DNA of 6,009 bases, taken from Candidatus Aerophobota bacterium (GTDB lineage: Bacteria; Aerophobota; Aerophobia; Aerophobales; B3-G15). Made by a program: the position numbers and the translations under genes. Positions 1-6,009 of this stretch are shown here, in pieces. The stretch is from assembly GCA_030607715.1 (NCBI GenBank), contig JAUWJM010000102.1, positions 1 through 6,009 on the forward strand. The letters run 5' to 3'. The notes beneath the pieces are model-generated. The model ran no database searches and was not told the DNA's origin. It worked only from the letters and a program-made list of their open reading frames with translations. Within the stretch, counting starts at the first letter, position 1. Each line of letters begins with the position of its first letter.

Positions 1-1
1 G

Positions 2-1060
2 ATTCTGGAAGAGGTTTCTCAGAAGTTGAAATATGTTTTTCAAACTGACAATTCTGTTTTAACGTTTGCTGCTTCAGGGACAGGGGCAATGGAGGCTGCT
101 GTGGTTAACCTTCTCTCCCCGGGTGATAAAGTTTTAGTGATTAGAGGAGGTAAATTTGGAGAAAGATGGGCTGAGATATGTCAGGCTTTTAGAGCAAAGT
201 TAATTAACATAGATATTGAATGGGGAACGGCTATTGATCCTGCTACTGTTGAGAAAAAACTTAAGCAAGAGCAAGATATTAAAGCTGTATTTACTCAACT
301 GGTAGAAACAAGCACCGGGGTAGTTTATGATATAGAGGCTATAGCTAAGATTGTAAGCAAGGCAAATGCTATTCTAATAGTTGATGCTATAAGTGGACTG
401 GGGGCTCAGAGATTGCTCACCGATGAGTGGGGAGTAGATGTAGTGGTAAGCGGGTCCCAAAAAGCTTTAATGCTTCCTCCTGGTTTATCCTTTGTTACTC
501 TTTCTCAGAAAGCATGGAAAAATGTAGAGAATTCGAACCTTTCACGATATTATTGGGATTTTAAAAAGGCTAAAAAATCTTTAGATAAAAAACAGACCCC
601 TTATACTCCTGCTGTTTCTCTGATCCTGGCTTTAAAAGAATCATTAAGATTGATAAAGAAAGAGGGGTGGGAAAATGTTATTAAGCGTCATTCAGTATTA
701 GCCAGAGCAACCAGAGAAGCTATTAGTGCTCTTGGGTTAAGTATATTTGGTTATCCTACCTCTAATGTTCTCACGGCTGTTTTAATGCCTTCAGGTGTTA
801 GTGGAGAGGAGTTGAGAAGGAAAATGCAGGATGAATATGGAGTTTTAGTAGCAGGCGGACAGGCACAACTTTCCGGAAAAATAATCAGGATAGCTCATCT
901 TGGATGGATAGATAGTTTAGATGTAATCGCTGTTATTTCAGCTTTGGAGATGTCTTTGAAGGGGATGGGATACAGGATAAATTTGGGGGAAGGAGTAAGA
1001 GCATCTCAAAAGGTATTAAGAGAATATCAGGGGGTAAAAGTTGAAAATCTTAATAACTGA
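2..1060 (+). CDS. Class V PLP-dependent aminotransferase (alanine-glyoxylate / serine-pyruvate / phosphoserine type), 5' end missing
   Basis: The frame is open from the first complete codon (base 2) to TGA at 1058-1060, giving 352 codons. The TTG at 26 is not the true start: in-frame codons before it (ILEEVSQK) continue the family alignment, so about 35-40 N-terminal residues lie outside the window. Numbering from base 2, visible marks are the PLP-phosphate loop SGTGAME (25-31), the PLP-ring Asp in IVDAISGLG (D128), the Schiff-base lysine in SGSQKAL (K154, bases 461-463) and the substrate-carboxylate Arg in IRIAHLG (R296). These define fold-type I class V enzymes, which transfer amino groups between serine, alanine or aspartate and glyoxylate, pyruvate or hydroxypyruvate. 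The 20-nt overlap with serA suggests that it converts 3-phosphohydroxypyruvate to phosphoserine, replacing classical SerC; this is inferred from context. Soluble, cytosolic. Family assignment is secure; the substrate is not. Confidence 0.93.
   Translation: MLEEVSQKLKYVFQTDNSVLTFAASGTGAMEAAVVNLLSPGDKVLVIRGGKFGERWAEICQAFRAKLINIDIEWGTAIDPATVEKKLKQEQDIKAVFTQLVETSTGVVYDIEAIAKIVSKANAILIVDAISGLGAQRLLTDEWGVDVVVSGSQKALMLPPGLSFVTLSQKAWKNVENSNLSRYYWDFKKAKKSLDKKQTPYTPAVSLILALKESLRLIKKEGWENVIKRHSVLARATREAISALGLSIFGYPTSNVLTAVLMPSGVSGEELRRKMQDEYGVLVAGGQAQLSGKIIRIAHLGWIDSLDVIAVISALEMSLKGMGYRINLGEGVRASQKVLREYQGVKVENLNN
1029..1034 (+). promoter_or_regulatory. Ribosome binding site for serA inside the aminotransferase gene
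   Basis: AGGGGG lies 6 nt before the TTG at 1041, within the last codons of the upstream gene. It supports the TTG as the serA start and indicates translational coupling, because ribosomes finishing the upstream gene terminate 17 nt past this start codon. Confidence 0.6.
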
Positions 1061-1997
1061 TTCTTTAGCCAGGGAAGGTATAGATAAGTTAAAAGAAGAG
1101 GGTTTTAAAGTTAGTGAAGCGATAGGTATAAATGAGGAAGAATTAATTAATATTATACCTGATTACACTGCTTTAATTGTGCGCAGTGGCACAAAGGTAA
1201 CAGAGAAGATAATTAATGCGGCTAGTAATTTAAAAATAATTGGCAGAGCAGGAACAGGTGTAGATAATGTAGATGTAAATGCATCTACCCGAAAGGGAAT
1301 AATTGTGATGAATACACCTGATGGTAATACCATTTCAGTTGCAGAGCATACTATTTCTATGATGTTAGCTCTTTCTCGAAATATACCTCAGGCACATTTA
1401 TCTTTACAGAGGGGACAGTGGAATCGAGGAAAGTTTATGGGGACGCAGGTATATGGGAAAATTTTAGGGATAATAGGCCTGGGTAAAATAGGAAGCGAGG
1501 TTGCCAGGAAAGCTCAAGGGTTAGGGATGAAAGTGATAGCTTGTGATCCCTTTATTTCTCGGGAGAAAGCAGAAAAGTTAGGAGTTGATCTTTGCGGGCT
1601 AAAGGAACTTTTACCTCAGGTAGATTATCTTACTATTCATACCCCCCTTATCCCTCAAACCAAGAATTTAATTGGGGAAAAAGAAATTAAGTTAATGAAA
1701 AAAGATGTTAGGATAATTAACTGTGCCCGGGGAGGAATCATTGAGGAGAATTCTCTTTATCAAGCTCTTAAAGAAGGAAAAGTAAGAGGAGCAGCCTTAG
1801 ATGTTTTTGAAAATGGGAAACCATTTGGAAGTCCTCTTATGAAGTTAGATTCAGTTATTCTTACTCCTCACCTGGGAGCTTCCACTGAAGAGGCTCAAAG
1901 AAAAGTAGCAATAGATATAGCCTGCCAGATGGTAGATGCTCTTAAATGGAATAAAGTAAGAAATGCTGTTAATATTCCACCTTCAAAAAAGTTGTAA
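1041..1997 (+). CDS. serA: D-3-phosphoglycerate dehydrogenase, short form without ACT domain
   Basis: Oxidises 3-phosphoglycerate to 3-phosphohydroxypyruvate with NAD+, the first step of serine synthesis. The 318 residues hold the split substrate-binding domain (about 1-95 and 290-318) around the Rossmann domain. Visible motifs: IGRAGTGVDNVDV (67-79), TPDGNTISVAEH (92-103), the dinucleotide loop GLGKIG (146-151), Asp169 at the end of the second beta strand (favours NAD over NADP), NCARGG with catalytic Arg230, and TPHLGAST with catalytic His277. The regulatory C-terminal ACT and intervening domains of longer SerA proteins are absent, so serine feedback through ACT is not expected. Oddity: in the family motif VFExEP the second Glu, partner of the catalytic His, aligns with Gly259 (VFENGKP, no length change). 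The start is TTG, chosen by the upstream AGGGGG and by MKILITD matching the family N-terminus. Another 2-hydroxyacid dehydrogenase specificity is possible, but the gene pair favours SerA. Confidence 0.9.
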   Translation: MKILITDSLAREGIDKLKEEGFKVSEAIGINEEELINIIPDYTALIVRSGTKVTEKIINAASNLKIIGRAGTGVDNVDVNASTRKGIIVMNTPDGNTISVAEHTISMMLALSRNIPQAHLSLQRGQWNRGKFMGTQVYGKILGIIGLGKIGSEVARKAQGLGMKVIACDPFISREKAEKLGVDLCGLKELLPQVDYLTIHTPLIPQTKNLIGEKEIKLMKKDVRIINCARGGIIEENSLYQALKEGKVRGAALDVFENGKPFGSPLMKLDSVILTPHLGASTEEAQRKVAIDIACQMVDALKWNKVRNAVNIPPSKKL

Positions 1998-2009
1998 CAG
2001 TTCCGCCAC
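1996..2009 (+). repeat. Left terminal arm of the spacer element
   Basis: AACAGTTCCGCCAC. It matches the right arm of this element (minus strand, 2261-2248) at 10 of 14 positions, and matches the right arm of the clpC-leader palindrome (minus strand, 5018-5005, AACAGTTTAGTCAC) at 11 of 14, including the distinctive AACAGTT. It overlaps the serA stop codon. Confidence 0.5.
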
Positions 2010-2043
2010 TAAGTCACCAAGACGTAAAGAAGGAATATAAGAT

Positions 2044-2151
2044 GTGAGAAGTAATACGTAATGAGTAATATGTGATATGTGAAGGGCAGAAAACCTCTTT
2101 GCTCACTATTTATCACTCCTTACTCATCACTGATTACTCATTACCAATCAC
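2044..2151. repeat. Heptanucleotide-repeat hairpin (GTRATNN units in opposed arrays)
   Basis: The left arm, 2044-2085, reads as six uninterrupted 7-mers that all begin GTRA: GTGAGAA, GTAATAC, GTAATGA, GTAATAT, GTGATAT, GTGAAGG. The right arm holds the same units on the minus strand: six in register at 2110-2151 and a seventh at 2100-2106 displaced by 3 nt (TAT). All 13 units keep GTRA. The arms can pair: GTGA 2079-2082 with TCAC 2103-2106, GCAGA 2086-2090 with TTTGC 2098-2102 (one G-T wobble), 6 of 7 for 2072-2078 with 2110-2116, and 6 of 7 for 2058-2064 with 2124-2130. The result is an imperfect stem of about 100 nt with a small A/C-rich loop. There is no T-tract after it, so it is not a standard intrinsic terminator, though a transcript would fold strongly. 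Confidence 0.75.
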
Positions 2152-2247
2152 AATTAATGTAGAGAGAATAAAGAGAATGATTTTGTAGGAAAACACAGGG
2201 GGAGATAATTAAAATATTGAATGCTTAATGATTTCTCTGTGTCCTCT

Positions 2248-2261
2248 GTGGCTAAATAGTT
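2248..2261 (-). repeat. Right terminal arm of the spacer element, repeated exactly in the clpC leader
   Basis: Read on the minus strand this is AACTATTTAGCCAC. The same 14-mer occurs without mismatch on the plus strand at 4990-5003. It stands directly before the A-rich run that leads into the dnaB ribosome binding site. Confidence 0.7.
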
Positions 2262-2266
2262 ATAAA

Positions 2267-2272
2267 AGGGGA
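2267..2272 (+). promoter_or_regulatory. Ribosome binding site for dnaB
   Basis: AGGGGA ends 5 nt before the ATG at 2278. It confirms the chosen start, from which the conserved KIPPQNLEAE segment begins at residue 13, as usual for DnaB. Confidence 0.65.
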
Positions 2273-2277
2273 TAAAA

Positions 2278-3636
2278 ATGAAGGAAACAGGTGACCTGGG
2301 TGCACATTCAGAGAAAATACCCCCTCAAAATTTAGAAGCAGAGCGCTCAGTATTAGGAGCTATGCTTTTAGAGAAAGAGACTATTCCTCGGGTAGTACAG
2401 ATAATTCCTGATCCAAGCTATTTTTATTTAAATATTCATAAGCTAATTTATGAAGGTATTTTAGGTTTAATTGAATCAAACAAACCCATAGACTTAATTA
2501 CCTTAAGGGAGGAGTTTCGCAAGCAGGATAAACTGGATAAGATAGGTGGATCAGCCTATTTAGCTGATTTAATTAACAGTGTAATTACCACTGTTAATGT
2601 AGATTACTACGCTCAAATTGTGAAAGAAAAACACATCTTGAGAGATCTACTGAAGGCAGCTAATGAAGTAAGTTATCTGTCTTACAACGATTCTTTTGAT
2701 TTAGATGTCATTTTAGATAAAGCCCAGAGTCTTGTTTTTAATGTAATCCAGCAAACCTCCCGAACTTCCTACGCTCATGTTAAGGAAATTCTTGCTAAAA
2801 CCTTTGAGCATATTGAAGCTCTTTATGAAAGAAAAGAACAAATTACTGGTGTTCCCTCTGGATTTGGTAAGCTGGATAGACTTACCTCTGGTTTTCAGTC
2901 TTCAGATTTAATAGTGATAGCCGGTCGTCCTTCTATGGGCAAAACTTCTTTTGCTTTAAATATTGCTCAGTATGCTGCAACTCAGACCAGAGTTCCTTTA
3001 CTGATTTTTAGTCTGGAGAGTGCTAAAGAACAGTTGGTGGAAAGAATGCTTTGTTCCGAGGCCAGAGTAAATAGTCAGAAATTGCGCACCGGTTATCTTT
3101 CCGAAGATGACTGGAGTAAACTTATGGAGGCAGCAGGAGTATTAGCTGATGCTCCTATATATATCGATGATACTCCCAGTATAAGTGTACTGGAACTTAG
3201 AGCTAAATCCCGTCAATTAAAGGCAGAACAAGATATCAAAATGATTATAGTGGATTATCTTCAGCTAATGGCTGGAAGCTGGAGAGCAGAAAATAGACAG
3301 CAACAAATCTCGGAGATATCCCGGAGCTTAAAGGCTTTAGCTAAGGAACTTAGTCTGCCTATAGTGGCCATTTCTCAGTTAAGCAGGGCTGTGGAGCAAA
3401 GGGAAGATAAGCATCCTCGCCTTTCCGATTTGAGAGAATCTGGAGCTATTGAGCAGGATGCTGATTTGGTAATCTCTCTTTATCGAGAATACTACTATAC
3501 TAAGGCCCCGGAAGATAGAGGAATAACTGAGGTTATTGTTAATAAGCAACGCAGAGGCCCTACTGATAAGGTAAAATTAACCTTTATTGAGGAATATACC
3601 CGTTTTGAAGATTCAAGTTTCAGGGAAGATAATTAA
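2278..3636 (+). CDS. dnaB: Replicative DNA helicase DnaB
   Basis: Hexameric 5'-3' helicase that unwinds DNA at the replication fork and contacts primase and the clamp loader. The 452-residue length is typical, and the gene has no intein. The N-terminal helical domain starts with PPQNLEAERSVLGAMLL (15-31) and runs to about 115. A linker follows, then the RecA-like domain opening at about 190 with GVPSGFGKLDRLTSGF. Walker A is GRPSMGKT (216-223), the catalytic Glu is E247 in IFSLES, Walker B is IIVDYLQL (323-330, D326), ISQLSR (365-370) carries the conserved Gln, SDLRESGAIEQDAD spans 383-396, and the C-terminal KQRRGPT (423-429) holds the Arg-finger region, where most family members read KQRNGPT. 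After E247 the usual 'SLEMS' reads 'SLESA', a mild deviation. It is followed 31 nt later by purA, a common neighbour. The upstream repeat element has displaced or replaced any rplI-type neighbour; no clear promoter was found. Confidence 0.97.
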   Translation: MKETGDLGAHSEKIPPQNLEAERSVLGAMLLEKETIPRVVQIIPDPSYFYLNIHKLIYEGILGLIESNKPIDLITLREEFRKQDKLDKIGGSAYLADLINSVITTVNVDYYAQIVKEKHILRDLLKAANEVSYLSYNDSFDLDVILDKAQSLVFNVIQQTSRTSYAHVKEILAKTFEHIEALYERKEQITGVPSGFGKLDRLTSGFQSSDLIVIAGRPSMGKTSFALNIAQYAATQTRVPLLIFSLESAKEQLVERMLCSEARVNSQKLRTGYLSEDDWSKLMEAAGVLADAPIYIDDTPSISVLELRAKSRQLKAEQDIKMIIVDYLQLMAGSWRAENRQQQISEISRSLKALAKELSLPIVAISQLSRAVEQREDKHPRLSDLRESGAIEQDADLVISLYREYYYTKAPEDRGITEVIVNKQRRGPTDKVKLTFIEEYTRFEDSSFREDN

Positions 3637-3653
3637 CCTGAATTCGGTAAAAT

Positions 3654-4959
<1,306 letters not shown>

Positions 4960-4980
4960 TATTAGTAGTCTTATTCATAG

Positions 4981-4988
4981 ATAAAAGG
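4981..4988 (+). repeat. Direct repeat flanking the clpC-leader palindrome (left copy)
   Basis: ATAAAAGG here recurs at 5022-5029, one copy on each side of the palindrome (1 nt from its left end, 3 nt from its right end). The right copy forms part of the clpC ribosome binding site. It may be a target-site duplication, or only two similar A-rich/GG strings. Confidence 0.4.
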
Positions 4989-4989
4989 T

Positions 4990-5018
4990 AACTATTTAGC
5001 CACCGTGACTAAACTGTT
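4990..5018. promoter_or_regulatory. Operator-like imperfect palindrome in the clpC leader
   Basis: This is a 29-bp near-palindrome centred on C5004. The arms AACTATTTAGCCAC (4990-5003) and GTGACTAAACTGTT (5005-5018) pair at 11 of 14 positions, the inner core being TTTAG-CAC/GTG-CTAAA with one mismatch. It sits between the predicted transcription start and the ribosome binding site, a position suited to a repressor. It is not a CIRCE element (which has a 9-bp spacer between TTAGCACTC and GAGTGCTAA) nor a CtsR box (tandem GGTCAAA). The left arm is identical to the right end of the dnaB-upstream element, so it may equally be a collapsed copy of that repeat. Regulatory function is inference. Confidence 0.45.
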
Positions 5019-5025
5019 GTAATAA

Positions 5026-5034
5026 AAGGAGGAT
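5026..5034 (+). promoter_or_regulatory. Strong ribosome binding site for clpC
   Basis: AAGGAGGAT, close to the full 16S anti-SD complement, with 7 nt between GGAGG and the ATG at 5040. It is the strongest such site in the window and fixes the clpC start. Confidence 0.85.
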
Positions 5035-5039
5035 AAAAT

Positions 5040-6009
5040 ATGTTTAATAGATTTACTGAAAGAGCAAGAAGAGCGATCCTGTTAGCTCGAGAGGAAGCCA
5101 AGAGACTGGATCATGATTATTTAGGAACTGAGCATCTTCTTTTAGGACTAATCCGGGAAGGAGAAGGAGTAGCAGCTACGGCTCTTCAGAATTTGGAGGT
5201 AGATTTAAGGCAAGTTCGTCAGGAAGTAGAAAAAGCAGTAGGAAAAGGAGGAGGATCCTTGTTTTTAGGGCAGATTCCTTTTACTCCCAGAGCTAAAAAG
5301 GTGTTGGAGTTAGCTGTAACTGAAGCTCGGGATTTAGGTCATAACTATATTGGAACTGAGCATCTTCTTTTAGGACTAATCCGGGAAGGAGAAGGAGTAG
5401 CAGCTCAAATTCTAACCAGCTTAGGAGCTGACTTAGAGAGAGTAAAGGAGGAAGTTGTTGATTTACTGGGAGGAAAGGTGGCTGCTCAAAAAACTCCTAA
5501 GCCCAGTATTACTCCAACTTTAGATAGATTTGGGCGTGACTTAACAGGATTTGCGAAAAATGGAGAGCTTGATCCTGTAATAGGCAGAGAGAAAGAAATT
5601 GAAAGAGTAATTCAGATCCTTTCCCGCCGAACTAAGAATAACCCTGTGCTTATTGGTGAGGCTGGTGTAGGTAAAACTGCTATTGCTGAAGGTATAGCTC
5701 AAAGAATAGTTAATGGTTCCTTGCCTGAGCCTTTACTTAACAGAAGAGTGGTTACTATTGAATTAGGATCAGTGGTGGCAGGAACTAAATATCGGGGAGA
5801 ATTTGAAAAGCGAATGGAGAGAATATTAAACGAAGTTAGAAAAGCTAAAAACGTAATTCTTTTCATAGATGAGATACATACTTTAGTGGGAGCAGGAGCA
5901 GCAGAAGGAGCTATAGATGCCTCTAACATTCTTAAACCCTCTCTGGCCAGAGGAGAGCTCCAGTGTATTGGGGCAACTACTATGAATGAATACCGCAAAT
6001 ACATTGAAA
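5040..6009 (+). CDS. clpC: ATP-dependent Clp protease ATP-binding subunit ClpC, 3' end outside the window
   Basis: Hsp100 AAA+ unfoldase that feeds proteins to the ClpP protease. 323 codons are visible of a family length of about 810. The N-domain (1-145) has the two ClpC-type helical repeats, each with [18 protein letters not shown] (29-46 and 105-122). After a linker (about 146-160), the first AAA+ domain begins at [23 protein letters not shown] (161-183). Walker A is GEAGVGKT (206-213), the pore loop is KYRG (250-253), Walker B is VILFIDE (272-278), and sensor 1 is [14 protein letters not shown] (310-323). The ClpC middle domain and second AAA+ domain lie beyond base 6009. [20 protein letters not shown] at the N-terminus distinguishes ClpC from ClpB, ClpA and ClpE. 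The usual Firmicutes neighbours ctsR-mcsA-mcsB are not upstream; the gene has its own promoter after purA, so adaptor and control are likely to differ. The frame runs off the edge without a stop. Confidence 0.96.
   Translation, partial: MFNRFTERARRAILLAREEAKRLDHDYLGTEHLLLGLIREGEGVAATALQNLEVDLRQVRQEVEKAVGKGGGSLFLGQIPFTPRAKKVLELAVTEARDLGHNYIGTEHLLLGLIREGEGVAAQILTSLGADLERVKEEVVDLLGGKVAAQKTPKPSITPTLDRFGRDLTGFAKNGELDPVIGREKEIERVIQILSRRTKNNPVLIGEAGVGKTAIAEGIAQRIVNGSLPEPLLNRRVVTIELGSVVAGTKYRGEFEKRMERILNEVRKAKNVILFIDEIHTLVGAGAAEGAIDASNILKPSLARGELQCIGATTMNEYRKYIE
5124..5177 (+). repeat. Perfect 54-nt direct repeat in clpC, copy 1
   Basis: Eighteen codons encoding residues 29-46 are identical base for base to 5352-5405, 228 nt (76 codons) downstream. 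The flanking bases differ on both sides. The two protein repeats of the ClpC N-domain are homologous, but complete identity at every synonymous site, including the uncommon CGG, exceeds what protein constraint requires. Confidence 0.95.
5352..5405 (+). repeat. Perfect 54-nt direct repeat in clpC, copy 2
   Basis: Second copy of the 5124-5177 segment, encoding residues 105-122 of ClpC. It lies in the same reading frame and at the equivalent place in the second N-domain repeat. Confidence 0.95.

Larger units (their letters stand above)
1996..2261. mobile_element. MITE-like intergenic repeat element with inverted terminal arms, no coding capacity
   Basis: This fills nearly the whole 280-bp gap between serA and dnaB. 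Its ends are inverted: AACAGTTCCGCCAC at 1996-2009, and AACTATTTAGCCAC read on the minus strand at 2261-2248, identical at 10 of 14 positions. Similarity continues inward more weakly, as a purine-rich 'CAC..AGA' track. The centre is a long hairpin of heptanucleotide units. No open frame of any size is present. The left arm supplies the last two bases of the serA stop codon, and the right arm ends 5 nt before the dnaB ribosome binding site, so the element abuts both genes. No convincing target-site duplication is visible. The inner sequences resemble 'CCACTAAGTCACCAAGAC' and 'CTCTGTGTCCTCTGTGG' strings that I recall as common between genes in environmental bacterial genomes; that is recollection, not a search. 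Calling it mobile is inference; it could be another kind of dispersed palindrome. Confidence 0.45.

Noticed and set aside
26..28. TTG at 26 as the start of the aminotransferase
   Set aside because: The frame stays open to the window edge and the upstream codons fit the family. The protein would otherwise lack its N-terminal arm, so this is a gene cut by the window.
2044..2151. Heptamer hairpin as the serA intrinsic terminator, or as a short CRISPR-like array
   Set aside because: There is no U-tract after the stem and the stem is long and interrupted. Units are 7 nt with no spacers, so it is not a CRISPR.
2183..2209. Possible dnaB promoter TTGTAG with GATAAT
   Set aside because: GATAAT is close to a -10 box, but the -35 box is poor and the spacing is only 15 bp. 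It lies within repeat DNA, so I do not call it.
2365..2382. 18-nt string CTTTTAGAGAAAGAGACT shared by dnaB and purA (also 4115-4132)
   Set aside because: Both copies encode LLEKET in purine-rich coding DNA in the same frame; probable coincidence with no extension beyond the match.
4995..5013. CIRCE (HrcA) or CtsR operator before clpC
   Set aside because: The arms TTAGCCAC/GTGACTAA are separated by 1 bp rather than the 9 bp of CIRCE and differ from TTAGCACTC; no tandem GGTCAAA is present.
5699..6004. Minus-strand open frame of 101 codons inside clpC
   Set aside because: It lies entirely opposite the conserved ClpC AAA+ domain, whose coding on the plus strand is certain; no independent evidence.

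Overview
The window is an AT-rich bacterial chromosome segment. All five protein genes are on the + strand, and both ends cut through a gene. The organism cannot be named from the sequence. TTG and GTG starts, heavy AGA/TTA/ATA codon use, an ACT-less SerA beside a class V aminotransferase, and intergenic 'GCCAC..AG..CAC'-type and GTRATNN-type repeats suggest an uncultured anaerobic or deep-branching bacterium (candidate-phylum or Firmicutes-like). That placement is inference.

Layout: (1) 2-1060, the 3' part of a class V PLP aminotransferase, overlapping by 20 nt with (2) 1041-1997, a short NAD-dependent D-3-phosphoglycerate dehydrogenase (serA). Together they look like the first two steps of serine synthesis from 3-phosphoglycerate. 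(3) 1996-2277, a gene-free spacer that is almost entirely repeat: a roughly 266-bp element with inverted terminal arms around a long hairpin of heptanucleotide units. (4) 2278-3636, replicative helicase dnaB, then (5) 3668-4939, adenylosuccinate synthetase purA, 31 nt apart and probably cotranscribed. (6) 4940-5039, the clpC leader, with a good sigma-70-type promoter overlapping the purA stop, an operator-like palindrome and a strong ribosome binding site. (7) 5040 to the right edge, the N-terminal 323 residues of the AAA+ unfoldase clpC.

The protein genes are ordinary housekeeping genes. The unexpected material is mostly in the two spacers. The palindrome in the clpC leader is built from the same two arm sequences (AACAGTT-type and AACTATTTAGCCAC) that bound the 266-bp element before dnaB, but with the interior gone and the order reversed. 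The two loci may therefore hold a full and a collapsed copy of one MITE-like repeat, the second now placed where it could act as an operator. Two protein-level points also stand out: SerA seems to lack the Glu of its Arg-Glu-His triad, and clpC carries a perfect 54-nt internal duplication within its two N-domain repeats.
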